A stretch of DNA of 64,000 nucleotides from Pterobdella sp. o SKG-2022 (GCA_964035795.1 OZ038321.1:3392721-3456720); one strand, 5' to 3'. Positions 48,001 to 60,175 are shown, counted from the stretch's first letter. Translations and numbers: made by a program. Notes: a model not told the origin generated them from the sequence alone.

Positions 48001-49112
48001 CACCTTGTCATAGGCATCTTCAAGATCTAATCCAAGCCCACAACAAAGGTTTTCCATCATACTTTTCAAAATTAACCTTGGCTTTTTTCTTCTCTACTGC
48101 CTTCCACCTCAAACCTCCACGCCTGCTTAACACAATCCTCATCCCCTTTCCTTACAACATGACCCAGCCATCTCAAATTTCCTTGTCTCCCCACTTTAAT
48201 AATATTATTATCTAACCATCAACTCCTTTATACTCACACCATCAGATAGCTGCATTTATAAAGCAAAAAAACAACTATGTTCTCCGATAAGTCTTATCAT
48301 GAATCATTATCATTGAAGTTGAATTGAATTGATTCTCTCGAAACACCACAAAGGTACTGAGTGACAGTCTGCAGAAGCTGAGCATTCCACATCAACCTCA
48401 TGGCACCATTGTTGTTATAGAGGGTCCCAGGTCAGTTCTATTGGTTCATGCTGTTCTATATATTTAAATAGAATCTACCATATTAGTTTATTTTGTCATT
48501 TGTATTTGAATAGGATCTACCCTATTCGTTCAAGCGGTCTTCCATATTTGAATATATTTTTTTGTTTTATTCTGTCATATATTTAAATATAAATTTTTTT
48601 GAACCGTATTTCTCAATTTGTGTTGAATTTTAAAGTTTATTTTCTCATGTAATGAAATAAATAGTAGTTAAAACTTCTTAGAGGTAAAAAATTATTAAGG
48701 TATCAACCTATGAACCATATTATGTAATTAATTCGTCGGCCCGTATAGCTCAGTGGTTGAGCAATAGACTAATTATCTAAAGTTACCGGGTTCGATCCCA
48801 CGTGGGTCGACAATTAGTACCTGTTCCACAGTGTGTTATCATTACATTAAATTTGTAGCTGGCGCTTCAAACTACAAAGAAAAGCGCTACATAAATACCG
48901 CATTGCATTACAAAATTATATAAAAGGTCTCTTTCTCCCATGACCTATGCTAGCATGGGAATGAACTTAGAATACAAGGGTCTATATGTTTATGAATGCA
49001 CGATTAAAAATTAAATACCACAACGCTTATCCTCAGGTTCTCAAGCAAGGCTGAAAGTCTTGTGTGGAAATCCTTCGGGGGTTCTGTTGTGGGTATGACT
49101 ACTGTGCCCGAG
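45100..49112 (+). CDS. MTAP: S-methyl-5'-thioadenosine phosphorylase, C-terminal exon(s) missing
   Basis: Phosphorolyses methylthioadenosine, the by-product of polyamine synthesis, for methionine and adenine salvage. Exons found: 45100-45105, 45200-45292, 45357-45415, 45471-45638, 46812-46914, 48354-48430, 49037-49112; 194 codons in phase, ending at MTTVPE. Human MTAP has 283 aa, so about 89 residues (from VVLAKEAG onward) are not seen. Motifs: [74 protein letters not shown]. The first coding exon is two codons (ATG GAA). Intron 3 is a 55-bp GC-AG intron (45416-45470). If exon 7 were read through, a stop follows four codons later, so the real continuation probably lies in the (AAT)n/N-gap region. 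Confidence 0.92.
46142..46301. repeat. Large hairpin (MITE-like), MTAP intron 4
   Basis: Arms about 46142-46210 and 46231-46301 are imperfect reverse complements (agctcagtaataccgctgtt against its complement at the right end, with gtctaaaagacaatagcta inside). The loop is an (ATT)n run. Confidence 0.88.
46645..46766 (-). mobile_element. SINE, type B, 5'-truncated, MTAP intron 4
   Basis: Minus-strand type B body with the cgcgcgggcc end of the tRNA head. It ends about 45 bp before MTAP exon 5. Confidence 0.72.
47405..47462 (+). repeat. (ATC)n microsatellite, MTAP intron 5
   Basis: ATC/ACC triplets, the same motif as several other intron sites (3520-3605, 53300-53410, 54130-54200). Confidence 0.85.
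47890..48200 (-). mobile_element. LINE remnant, same family as 11805-12040
   Basis: Minus strand gives [20 protein letters not shown], then WRFEVEGSR, then (after a frameshift) [20 protein letters not shown]. It shares near-identical sequence with the remnant in BUB3 intron 5, so both derive from one element family. It lies in MTAP intron 5. Confidence 0.78.
48734..48912 (+). mobile_element. SINE, type B, near full length, MTAP intron 6
   Basis: Head tcggcccgtatagctcagtg with B box ggttcgatccc. The body carries acctgttccacagtgtgtta and the palindromic gcgctt...aagcgc pair, ending in the tail gcattgcattac. It is the cleanest type B copy. Confidence 0.85.
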
Positions 49113-49129
49113 GTCGTTTTGGCTTAGTT

Positions 49130-51087
49130 CTGTCTCATTCAGTAATATTAGTTCTAGTAATAATAAAAATAATAGTTTGATAAAATTAGTTTGTATTAAT
49201 AATAATAAAATAATAATAAAAAAAAAATAATAATAACAACAAAAATTATAAAAATAACCATAATAATAAAAATAATAAAAATAACAATAAAAATTATAAC
49301 AATAATAACAATGATAATAAAAAAAAAAAATAATAACAACAATAATTATAAAAATAACCATAATAATAAAAATAATAATAACTTAAACAATAGCAATAAT
49401 AATTATAATAATAACAACAATAATAATACTGATAATAACAATAATATATATATTTGAAAATTACTAAAAGTTTTTAAATAAGAAAAACAATAATAATAAC
49501 AAAAATAATAATAATAATACAACAATAAGTATAAGAATAATAATTATAATACAATAATAATAACAACAATAATAATAAGTATAAGAATAATAATAACAAT
49601 TACAATAATAATAACAATAACAATAAAAAAATAAAAATAACAAAAACATTAATAACTAAAAACAATAATAATTACAATATTAATAACAATAATAAATAAT
49701 AATAATGATAATAATAATAATAACAAAAACAATAATAATAATAAAAAATAATAATGATAAAAACAATAATAATAACATCAAAAATAATAATAATAATAAA
49801 CAAAAATAAAAATAAAAATAATAAAAACAATAATAACAACAATAAAAATAATAACAACAATAATAATAACAACAATATAAATAAAATTAAAAATAATAAT
49901 AACAATGAGAATAATAAAAAACAATAATAATAACAATAATAATAACATTAAAAACAATAATAATAACACTAAAATATAATAATATTAACAAAAATAATAA
50001 AAATAATAATAACAATAACATTAATAACAATAAAAACAATAATAATTACAATAATAACAATGTTAACTAATAATTATGATAACAATAATAATATTAATAA
50101 AAACAATAATAATAACATCAAAATAATAATAATAATAATAATCATAATAAACAAAATAAATAATAACAATAACAATAATGATAACAACAATGATACTAAC
50201 AATAACAATAATAATAAGAACAATAATAATAATAAAAAAAATAATAACAGTAATAATAATAAAAACGAAAATAATAATAATAAAGATAGTAATAAAAATA
50301 ATATTAATAATAATAATAACAATAATATTAATAACAGCAATAATAATAATAACATTAATAATAATAAAAAAAATAATAATAACAATTACAACAATAATAA
50401 CAATAATAGTAATAACAAATATAATATTAATAATAATAAAAATAGTAATAACAAATATAATACTAATAATAACAATAATAGTAATAACAAATATAATAAT
50501 AATAATAACAATAATAGTAATAACAAATATAATACTAATAATAACAATAATAACAACAACCATAATTATAATAATGAAAATAAAAATAACAACAATAATA
50601 ATAACAATAAAAATAACAAAGATAATAATACTTATAATAATAAAAACAATAACGATAATAATACTAATAATAATAATTATATATATATATTTGAAACTCT
50701 TTAATAAATTTTTTTAGAGAAAAAAAATTATGATTATGATAATAACAATAAAAACAATAAATATAGTAATAATAACAACAACAATAATAATATATCAATA
50801 ATAATAACATTCACAATAATAATAACAATAATTATAATAATAATAGTAAAAAAAAATAATAATAATAATAATAACCATAATAATAATAAATCAATGATAA
50901 TAATGATAACAAAAATAATAATACTAATAATAACAATAATAATTAAAAAAATATAAATAACAATAACAATATTAATAATAAAAATAGTAATAACAAATAT
51001 AATACTAATAATAACAATAATAACAACAACATTAATAATAACAACAATAATAATAATAACAATAATAACAAAAAAACAATAATAGTT
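49130..51087. repeat. (AAT/AAC)n low-complexity expanse, about 1.9 kb
   Basis: Almost pure A/T with scattered C, built of AAT, AAC and AAAATAAT units, ending exactly at the assembly gap. It gives long Asn, Ile or Leu frames that are not genes. Locally there are higher-order units such as aataacaataatagtaataacaaatataatacta repeated between about 50400 and 50530 and again near 50990. Confidence 0.9.
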
Positions 51088-51287
51088 NNNNNNNNNNNNN
51101 NNNNNNNNNNNNNNNNNNNNNNNNNNNNNNNNNNNNNNNNNNNNNNNNNNNNNNNNNNNNNNNNNNNNNNNNNNNNNNNNNNNNNNNNNNNNNNNNNNNN
51201 NNNNNNNNNNNNNNNNNNNNNNNNNNNNNNNNNNNNNNNNNNNNNNNNNNNNNNNNNNNNNNNNNNNNNNNNNNNNNNNNNNNNNNN
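51088..51287. other. Assembly gap, 200 N
   Basis: Exactly 200 N, a placeholder length, following the (AAT)n expanse. Both convergent genes flanking it (MTAP from the left, Pellino from the right) lack their last coding exons, so real sequence is probably missing here. Confidence 0.95.
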
Positions 51288-51729
51288 AAGCTGACAGAAA
51301 ATTTAATTTTCTTGACTCCTTTTAAGAATTTTCCTTAAAATAAACTAACTACCGAGTGAAGATGGTTGTTGATTTTTTTAAAAGAATTCATCAACAGCTT
51401 TGAATTCGATATCTTTTTTATAAATTATCTATAATAATAATTATTATTTTTACGATTATATTATTATTATTAATCTATCATCATAATTATATTAACAAAT
51501 TATAAGTTTAGAAAAAGAAGTCATAAATTGAGAAAAAAAAAGCTGTAAAAAATTAAAAGTTAAAAAAAATAAGAAAACAAAACCTACCACAAAGCACTAC
51601 ACACACACCTGCACAAACACACAACCTCATTTGCAATCATAACCACCATTCCAACTCATTGCGATGGCATCTCTAATGGCCGATTTGATTTTTGATCAGC
51701 TTGATTGATAACTCATTAAACAAATAATA

Positions 51730-51855
51730 CATCAAATAGATCATTCAGCCATGCAGCACCTTCTATATGGAACGCTCTCCCTAATCAAATCAGATCCCTT
51801 TCTCGCCAATCATTCAAATCATCGCTAAAGACTTATTTGTATAGATTATAATCTC
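51730..51855 (+). mobile_element. LINE remnant, RT C-terminal peptide
   Basis: A plus-strand frame gives RSFSHAAPSIWNALPNQIR, then SFKSSLKTYLY and a stop. The order RSFxxAAPxxWNxLPxxIR followed by FKxxLKxxL is the usual C-terminus of CR1/L2/Jockey-type reverse transcriptases. Only this tail survives. Confidence 0.7.
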
Positions 51856-52159
51856 TTCATGAACTATATTTGTATCTTTAAACGCCTCTGATACATGTTT
51901 AATTTATGTGAGAACTGCGGTGCATAAATTTAATTAAATAAATGAATTAATAATTAACTGATTTATTTCATCGATGAGTAATTCCAAGTTATTTTTAGAT
52001 AGACGATTAATGATTACTTCACTGATAAACGGTTCAACAGACGATTAATCTATAAATAAACTCAACCGACCTCACCGAAGAATAAAAATAAATTCACTTA
52101 ACCAACGACCAATCGGTTGAATAACCCAAGTTAACTTCACCAAAACAATTATAACATAC

Positions 52160-52869
52160 CTCTCTGCACATGGGACAAGTACAATTAGTATTAGATGTGC
52201 CATCTTTCCCCCAGCTGTGTTGTCCATGCACGTGACCGCAATTGAGGTAGACGTAAGGGGTCTTTTCGTTGTTGTTGGTGGAGTTTTTGATGGGCAGCAC
52301 AAGGGTGTTTAGTCCTACTGGGCACTGAGGCCTTGAAGCGTTGATCTCCCTGATCTGCAGTTCCAGTCCTTTCAAGCTCTTTGTGGGTTGTGGGAAGAGG
52401 AAAGTTAAATAAGTGGTGTGCCGTAGGTTGGGTGGTTTATTGGGTTGAGGGGTTAATGAGTGGCTTGTTCAATAGGATGAGAGATTCTATTAGGTATTGT
52501 GTTCATAGGTGGGGTTTTTGTGGGATTATTGGGTGGGGCAGTTCAGTTGGGGTAGAGTTCAGAGTTAGTGCTTGAGTTTGGAGCTTGGTTAAATGTTTAT
52601 TTTTTGAGTTTGAAGTTAATAGTTGAGCCAAGTAGTTATTGGTTAAATTTTGAAGTTTTGGCGCAAAAGTAATGCATTAAGTTACGAAGTTAACAAAAAT
52701 TCGTATCAAATCGGCCACGAGAATTATACATCTCAGTACAAAAGAATATTTCTTGTCAAATTATAGCCTTTATTTTTAAAACGCTTGCATAGAACTTTCT
52801 ATTCCTTAGTATAATAATTGTTAACGCTGAATGAATGCAACTTTACAGTGACACCTTGTATTGAAGTGT

Positions 52870-52917
<48 letters not shown>

Positions 52918-55413
52918 TAGTGAAAAGAATAATAAAAATAACAATAATATTGAAAAAAAATTAAAATAATGAATTAACAAAAACAGCAAAAAATAACGCT
53001 AGAGAAGCAACAACAACAGTACAACGTTAGGGAAGCAACGACAACATACCGGTCCCCTCTGCAGCCCCTCGTTGGACCTCCATAGCAGGGTGGCCCCACA
53101 TAAATCTATCAACGATCCGTCCTTCAACATGTTACTCTCGTTCGATATCTGTGTGTTGATATCATATTTTTTATCACATCGTATCGTATTATCTCGTATC
53201 TGTCACTGTGCGTTATCGTTATTGTTAGCATGTCATGTTACCTCATTGATGTTATCCTTTAGTGTTATATTAAACGTTATTGTTTTCACCATTCATCATA
53301 ATCATCATCATCACCACTATCTTTCTACTCATCATCATCATCACCACCATCTTTCTACTCATCATCCTCATCATCAATATCATCACCCTCTTTCTACACA
53401 TCATCATCATCATCCTATTACCACTCCCCTAATTGAGTTCATAATCATCATTTTCACCACACCAATCAAAACTAACGCAGCAGCGCCATTCAAAGCGACT
53501 GCGACGCAAACCATCATTTACGTTTAACATTTTAATGCTAACATACTGGTTTGATTGAAGATTATCCCGTCTCAAATCATTTTACGCACTATTATACATA
53601 AAGAGATTACTGTATGAGTCGAACAATAATAATAATATTAGTAATGGATATTATTAATATTTATATAAAAGGAGCACTGAATGAGCATTATTTGAAGCTG
53701 ATGATGAAGTTATAAGTTTTGAAGAGCTTAGATTGAACAGGATATATTAAAACAAGTTCTCTTAGTATTTCTTCAAGGTAGATAATTTCTCGAGAATCTT
53801 TCAATCCTATTATTATTATTATCATTACTATAATAATTATTATTATCACAATTATTATATTTATTATTATCATTACAATAATAACTATTATTATTTCGTC
53901 AATAATACGCATGCAGTGATTATTCAAAAATCATGTTAAAGTCATGTAAAATTTAAAAATTTGACTAGATTACAGTTATCTTCATCATCATCATTATAAT
54001 ATCATTATCGTATTTATAAGCTTGTTTAAATGGCTGCATTGCAAGGCATCGTTGCAATCGTTATCGGGGAATGTCTATTACACGCAGATACACGAAATCA
54101 ATGAATGTGAACTTATCTAAAAATACTCTCATCGTCATCATCATCATCATCGTCGTCTTCATCATCATCATCATCACCACCACCATCATCATCACCATGG
54201 ATTTAACTCCTTTTCCATACTAGCAGTTTAAATATAAAAACTGAAAACCTCTTCGCCACTCAAAATTGCATTGCCAAGTACAATACAATAAGTGTTATAA
54301 TGTATTGTCGCAATGGTAGTTGCTGACATAATGCATTATGTGAAGCACATTATAAGCAATTTCAAGGGCTCAAATTATACAGACTTAAGAAATTGGATTC
54401 AGTAAGCCATGGCGTGTTCTAATGGGATTTGAATTACATTTTAAATTTTGTGACTAATAACTTTTGAATGGGTTACAATGTGCAGATGTTTTCTTATGTG
54501 AGGTTTCAAATGTGGATTTTATCATCACGTCAACTAAGTAAAGCCAACCTTTAATGACGCAATGAAGAGTATTAAAAATCCATTAAACTATCTATCTATC
54601 TATCTGTACATCTTTCTATCTATCTATTTATCTATCTATCTATCATTATACTACATCAAGCTTACATAAGAAAGTGTGACTTTTAAAAGGTGTTTAACAA
54701 CATTCAATTACATCGTAAAAATTCATTTGAAATCGATTTTTATCGTGAAGTTACTTAATAACCACCTAATCGAACAAAATTAAATTCAGCAAAGATGACT
54801 ATTATCAATTCATTACATAGTAGACTGATATAATATCCCATTTACAGCTTTTGTTCTATCAATTGGTTGAAAACTTAACCATTTACAACCTTTATACTAC
54901 CAAAACTATATACTATATAAATTTATATTATTAAAACTTTGTGTACTTAATGTCGACCCACACGGAATCGAACCCGGTAATTTTAGATAATTAGTATTAT
55001 GCTCTACCAATGAGCTATACGGGCCGACATTATATACACAAGGAGTAGCGCCCTGTGAAACATTTGTTGAGCTAACGAAACCCCAATATGGGGCGACTGA
55101 TGGTCGATTATTAAAACGGTTTGGAAAGGTTTTTACCATCGTGTACCCAACCATTGTATGTTATGTTATAGATAAGGAGATGGCTAATGACTACCATTTT
55201 TGTAAATCTGTATCATTTAACATGATGATTCTCGTTCGAAGTCTTTGTATCCCACAATTTAACATATGTTCCCATACTAGTATGGTTTTGATGCATGGGT
55301 ATCAATTACACACGATTTAAAACCTGTCGAAACGATTAATTCGGTTAGACAAACATTATCATCATCACCCTCTATAACGTCGGTTTCTGTGCTAGCATGG
55401 GTTGGACATAAAG

Positions 55414-55492
<79 letters not shown>

Positions 55493-58400
55493 GATAGATA
55501 AATAAATAGATAGATAGATAGATAAATGATTATACATACAAATTTTAAATTCAGTTGGTCATAAAAATAAATCAAAGACTCACAAGATTTCCTTTATTGG
55601 GAGTGGATCGAGACTCTCTCAAAGCATACAGGCCCCCCTCGACACTCAACTCGCTCCAGACACCAGGGTTTGAGCTCTCCATGAATCCCTCAGGCGGATG
55701 CATGACCAGGATGCCATTGGTAGTCAGGCCGTCTATCTCCCCGTTGCTGTACCATTTCGTCGCCTTCTCCTGTGGATGATTGGTTGATTATTTTTTTATT
55801 AACAAAATAAAATGAAATTTTTCTCAAGTTGAACTCACATTATCATGTATACAAACTTCATGTGAGTTAAAATCACAAAAAGCTTCGTATAATTCAAATA
55901 AGAAGTGTCTGATTTAAATTCTTTTTGTGTTAGGTTAATTTATTTACTCATAATGGTTTCAGTTTAATTATTATCGTTTTTTGTTTGTTGTGTCATACTC
56001 TCACATTGTTTGTATCATCAACATGTTATTATTATCCTTACTAGTTTATCATTATCATAATTTTATAGTTATCGTACTTAGTTTTATTACCATCATCACA
56101 ATCGAAACGTTACTATGACTTAGTACATATATCTTCTCGTTCAAAAGTCTAATGACCTTTATAGACTTGAAAATTAGTTAAAAGTGTATTGAACATTTTT
56201 GAAATGGCGCATGGAATCATCACAATCAATGGTTCTACGCTGAGTAACGAAGCGGCCATGATTGTTTGCAATTCATTTTGTTATGAGCAATTTGAGAATT
56301 TAATCAATGGTTTATAGGAATGTTTTATAATGACGTTGAATATAAATTATGAGCAAAATAATCACAATTTTTTATAATAAAGCTTTTTCTTATTATTAAA
56401 ATATTATTTTTTAAGTTTTTTCAAATAATAATTTTATTAACATAAATAAAAAAATATAAAATCAAGTTATATCGGAATAACAGTGTGAAAGTCATTAAAG
56501 GGATTATATAAAGTCATTATTAAGTAATTAGAAGTATTATATACAGTAAGGAATATATAAAACTCCAGAAAAACTGCTAAAAAGCAGTAAAACTAGCCGC
56601 CTTGAGTATAGTGGGGGTTGAACCAGATTTGAAATCTTGGTATTAACATATGGAGATATCAAAAGAGAATAACCCCAATAAGTTATAATATAGAGTTAAT
56701 AATATAAAATTACCCCCAAAAAAATGTTCCTGCCACTGTCAAATCCTGCCGCATAGATTCGAGCTGTGTAAGGGTATGTTCTTTCCACCAACACTCTACA
56801 GGCAAACCTGAAACACAAGTGATAAGATTGTTTTCTAAATGTCATTTATATAAGTATTATTATGGTTGCTTTTGTTTCAAACAACAGACCTTTTTTTCAT
56901 ATAATCTCAGTTAACTGTTTTGTTTATTTAGTTATACTTGCATAGTCTTTTTTTAATTGTCATATCTAAGAAAACTTACATTACATTACATTCAACGTTC
57001 ATAATACTCAGTGGTCTCCTGAAGTTGATGCCACTATAATCATACTCGTAATTGATTTGATTGTCTAACGAAAAGTCTTGTTTTCTATGAATAATTTTTG
57101 TTTTTATGCGCAACTGAAACCCCAGTTAGGGGTGATCGAATGGTTGACTGAATTACATATGTTGAAAAAATAATTCGTTTTTGTTTTTCGTTTAGAAAAA
57201 TTTAATCTTTGATAAGTTTAAATGTTAACTTAGATAACAAAATAATACAAAAACGGATGTAAACATCTTATGAAGGAAGATGAAAACGATTTGATTGGTT
57301 ATTTAACTAAAAGCAGTAGCAAGCAAGTAGACCATCAATTGACCCTAAACAGGTGTTATATACGCAAGTAACCCGGTATTTTTAGATACTTAGTCTAATG
57401 CTCAACCACTAAGCTATAGGGGCTATATAAGCAATAATAAAAACTTGAATCACCTTGAAATGGTGCTTTGTGAAACTATTTTATCATTTCGTTCACTTTC
57501 TGGTATAGTATCCATGACAACAAAATCTATTTGGTCTTCGGAGGATCGTCCAATCTGGAACATATCTGTATTTGGGTCGTGCTCGCACTCCACTATTACA
57601 GCCTGACTACGGCTGAGTGTGTAGGAGACTGAGTGCTGCTCTGTGTTGCGGACCAGCTGTGGGTTTTATTTTTGAACATTAAATAATGAACAAATGAGAA
57701 TCATCATCATTTTATGGCAGTTTCCATGCTAGCATAGGTCGGATAAGAAATGAAATAATTATCACATTAGATTATACTGAGGTACAGAGAGTTTGACAGA
57801 AAGTTGGATTGTTTGTTGAATATGTAATATTTAAAATGATTTATGTTTTTCTTTTTTCGTAGCCAAGTAGTGCCCCATGGAACATTATAACCAACATTGT
57901 TTTACACATGTTTCCATGCTAGCATGGGTTGGCTTATTGTGCTGTCAAAACCTCAATTTGTGGTGACTGTTGGTAAAATCATATATTTATATCAATCATT
58001 TGAACAGATTATTGAATAAAATATACATTAGTTAACTGATGATGATATAGAAAATATATCGAAAACCTTCTTCTCAATAAAATTCCAAATATTATCGTGT
58101 TTTATGATTCCAATTTTGGAGGATAATTATAATAAATAAATTAGTTATGGAAGAACATTAGCCTACACTATTATAATGCTAACATATAAGCTTAATAAAA
58201 AATAAATACAATGTTTCATAAATGAGTGACACTGGTCACCTCCATTATATTGGGGATATAATCAGAATCGCACACATAAAAATAAAAAGTTATTCAAACA
58301 ATATAAAAAAAAGATACATAAGATGTCTCTAAAAAAAATACACATCTATTTTATTTAGAACAGCAAAAGATCAATTATAACAGAAGGAGTCTGATAATAC

Positions 58401-59202
58401 TAATTTCAATAATCATATTTATAACATACCTTCTTGATATTTTTGAAAGCTACATACACAATAAACATTCGAAAAATACCATGACTTTAAATGCAGTTTT
58501 ACCCCCACAATATACTGAGGGTAGTGATGATGATACTGAAGATGGCCAGATTTGCTCTATTTAAAGCATTTTAATATTACTCTCAACTTCAAACTCACTT
58601 CGCACTGGCGTGGATCATCAACTATGTGATGTTTTATGGGTCTCACTCCATTGGGCACAGTTCTTTTGTACAGAACTAACTTGCTCCTTCGTCTGCCTTT
58701 GTCTCCATTGGTTAAGGAGCCATTATATCTAAAAAAATGTCAGTTGGATAACACATTTACATTTGGGGTCTGGAAACTCCTGAAGTTAATGCCACTATAA
58801 TCTTATTCCTAATTATAAGTTAATTGTAATGGAGCAAAGAAATAGTGTTCATGATTTATTGAAACTAAGCATTTTGATATGCTAAAAGTTTAATTTTTAA
58901 ATAACTAATATTTATAGTTTAAATTTATTCCTCAACTATCTAAAGTCAGTTAGTTGAGGGATGAATGTGAACTAGGTATTTGATATCTAGTTTATGGGTT
59001 TTTAGTTGCTTTATTAGAATATTAAAATAGTATTAGTGAAAATTTTTGAATAATGGTAAAAAATCATCTTTTATAAATTTTATAATTGAATTCTCTAAAT
59101 TTTAATGAGATTGAATTGAAAATTTTGACGTTTGAAAAAAACTTTGAAACCTTACCCTAAAATGACTAGTTCTCCATATTTGATAAGAGACTGTCGTTTC
59201 AT
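52160..59202 (-). CDS. PELI1: Pellino E3 ubiquitin ligase, C-terminal exon(s) missing
   Basis: Scaffold/E3 ligase acting on IRAK kinases in Toll/IL-1 signalling. Exons, 5' to 3' on minus: 59156-59202, 58599-58728, 57454-57656, 56714-56807, 55584-55769, 53050-53148, 52160-52378; 326 codons in phase. Blocks: KYGELVILGYNGSL, SVSYTLSRSQAVIVE, MFQIGRSSEDQIDFVV, STISRFACRV, TARIYAAGFDSGRNIFLG (FHA-like fold), DGLTTNGILVMHPP, GSLIDLCGATLLWR, INASRPQCPVGLNTL, YVYLNCGHVHGQHSWG, CPMCRE. The first half of the RING-like region is intact; the remaining 85 or so residues (second Cys/His set) are absent before the N gap. Invertebrates usually have one Pellino, so the vertebrate number is nominal. Confidence 0.93.
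52379..53049. other. Pellino intron 6 with (AAT)n
   Basis: Intron sequence. An (AAT)n microsatellite spans about 52871-52917; the GT-rich block 52380-52570 is low complexity. No exon seen on the plus strand. Confidence 0.5.
53285..53415 (+). repeat. (ATC)n-rich tract, Pellino intron 5
   Basis: Three sub-blocks, each ending in catctttctactcatcatc-like sequence, suggesting duplication of an approximately 40-bp unit. Confidence 0.75.
54130..54200 (+). repeat. (ATC)n microsatellite
   Basis: ATC/ACC triplets in Pellino intron 5, followed by ccatactagcagttt, which resembles the recurrent ccatgctagcatggg motif. Confidence 0.75.
54952..55115. mobile_element. SINE with head and body in opposite orientation
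   Basis: 54952-55026 is the tRNA-like head on the minus strand (rc of tcggcccgtatagctcattg). 55030-55115 is the type A body on the plus strand (acacaaggagtagcgccctg). Lies in Pellino intron 5. Confidence 0.75.
55411..55527 (+). repeat. (GATA)n microsatellite with AAATA interruptions
   Basis: Blocks of three to four GATA units separated by AAATA, a higher-order unit of about 20 bp. It ends about 60 bases before the donor of Pellino exon 5 (minus). Confidence 0.9.
57355..57425 (-). mobile_element. SINE tRNA-like head fragment
   Basis: Minus-strand head with A-box region gcttagtggttgagc, but a damaged acceptor stem. A diverged type A body fragment (accccagttaggggtgatcg) lies separately at 57115-57150. 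Confidence 0.55.
58025..58075 (+). repeat. Hairpin family copy, CTGATGA type
   Basis: Reads aactgatgat, stem GATATA, loop gaaaa, stem TATATC, then GAAAACC. The same layout is found at 4305-4350, 14178-14212 and 47757-47795. Confidence 0.72.
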
Positions 59203-60014
59203 TTGTAATAAATTTGTTGAGAAGATTTAATAAAAACAAAAACGTATTCTTTGATTGATGTTTGAAATCTGAAAAAAATGAAAAATGTCTATATTAGATA
59301 ATTTTTTATTTTATGAATATAATTATTCGAAAGTTACATTGAAAAAGTTTTTATAAAAAATCCGATAAATACTAAAGTATCTTAACCTTTCAGACTGCCC
59401 AAGTTTTATAAAAATATTTTGTGAAAATTTCAAACATCATATTTTATATTCTCAGAACAATGTGAATAGTAGCAGGCTGAGTGAGTTTATTGTCATTAAA
59501 ACAATAACTTTGGTTGTTATTCTTAATCCGAAAAAATCACTTAACGACAAAATTCGAAGAAAATTTATAAACTTATATTTAAACAAGATCTATTATTTTG
59601 TTCAAAATATTTATAGAAATATTGGTATTTATCCTAAATTTCAAAAATACTAAGGGTAAAACTAACGATTTAATTTCATATGTATGCTAATATAATTGTT
59701 ACTAGTTATCGAATTTTTTAAAATTAAAATTTTTTTTTTTTAAACTGAAATAGTTTATTTTTTCTTTGCTAAGCATGAAAAATTTCACAAAAAATGTTAT
59801 GCATTTTACTCCCTGCTATTGGAGCATTCTGCACAAACCATGTCTAGCTTTCTTGTGTCGCTCAACACAAGTTCGTTTCAAGATTATTTTTGTTTAACGG
59901 GAGTTTTGCAAAAATTTAATTCCAACTTTCGCACATACAAAATCCACTCCTCACTAGGCTCTACATGTCAGAATAAACTCATTTTAATGAAAACACTTTT
60001 AGGAGTTTATTTTA

Positions 60015-60055
60015 TTCCACGAAGCTTTTCGTAAGATAAACTTACATTATCAAGT
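60015..60055 (-). repeat. Hairpin family copy (GTAAG/CTTAC stem + CGAAAAGCTTCG)
   Basis: Minus strand reads cttgataat, stem GTAAG, loop tttat, stem CTTAC, then gaaaagcttcgtgg. It is one of about a dozen copies of a dispersed family. Confidence 0.75.
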
Positions 60056-60175
60056 GAAGGCACAAATATAAGGACGTTACTGACTTCCATGGGAACATCG
60101 GCTTGTTCGTTGCATGGAAGCCGTAACATTTTTGAGTTTGTAATGAACATAGGTTGAGCGTTTTGGTAAAAATAA

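Noticed and set aside
49037..49130. MTAP ending naturally at the TAG just after VPEVVLA
   Set aside because: The stop falls in the middle of the conserved catalytic fold, and a donor (gagGTCGTT) precedes it, so intron read-through is the better explanation.
50060..50717. Long Asn-rich, Ile-rich and Leu-rich open frames on both strands
   Set aside because: Every frame of an (AAT)n/(AAC)n tract stays open; no start context, splice sites or non-repeat residues.
59819..60034. 71-residue plus-strand frame upstream of Pellino
   Set aside because: No recognisable motif, and it runs into a dispersed hairpin repeat.
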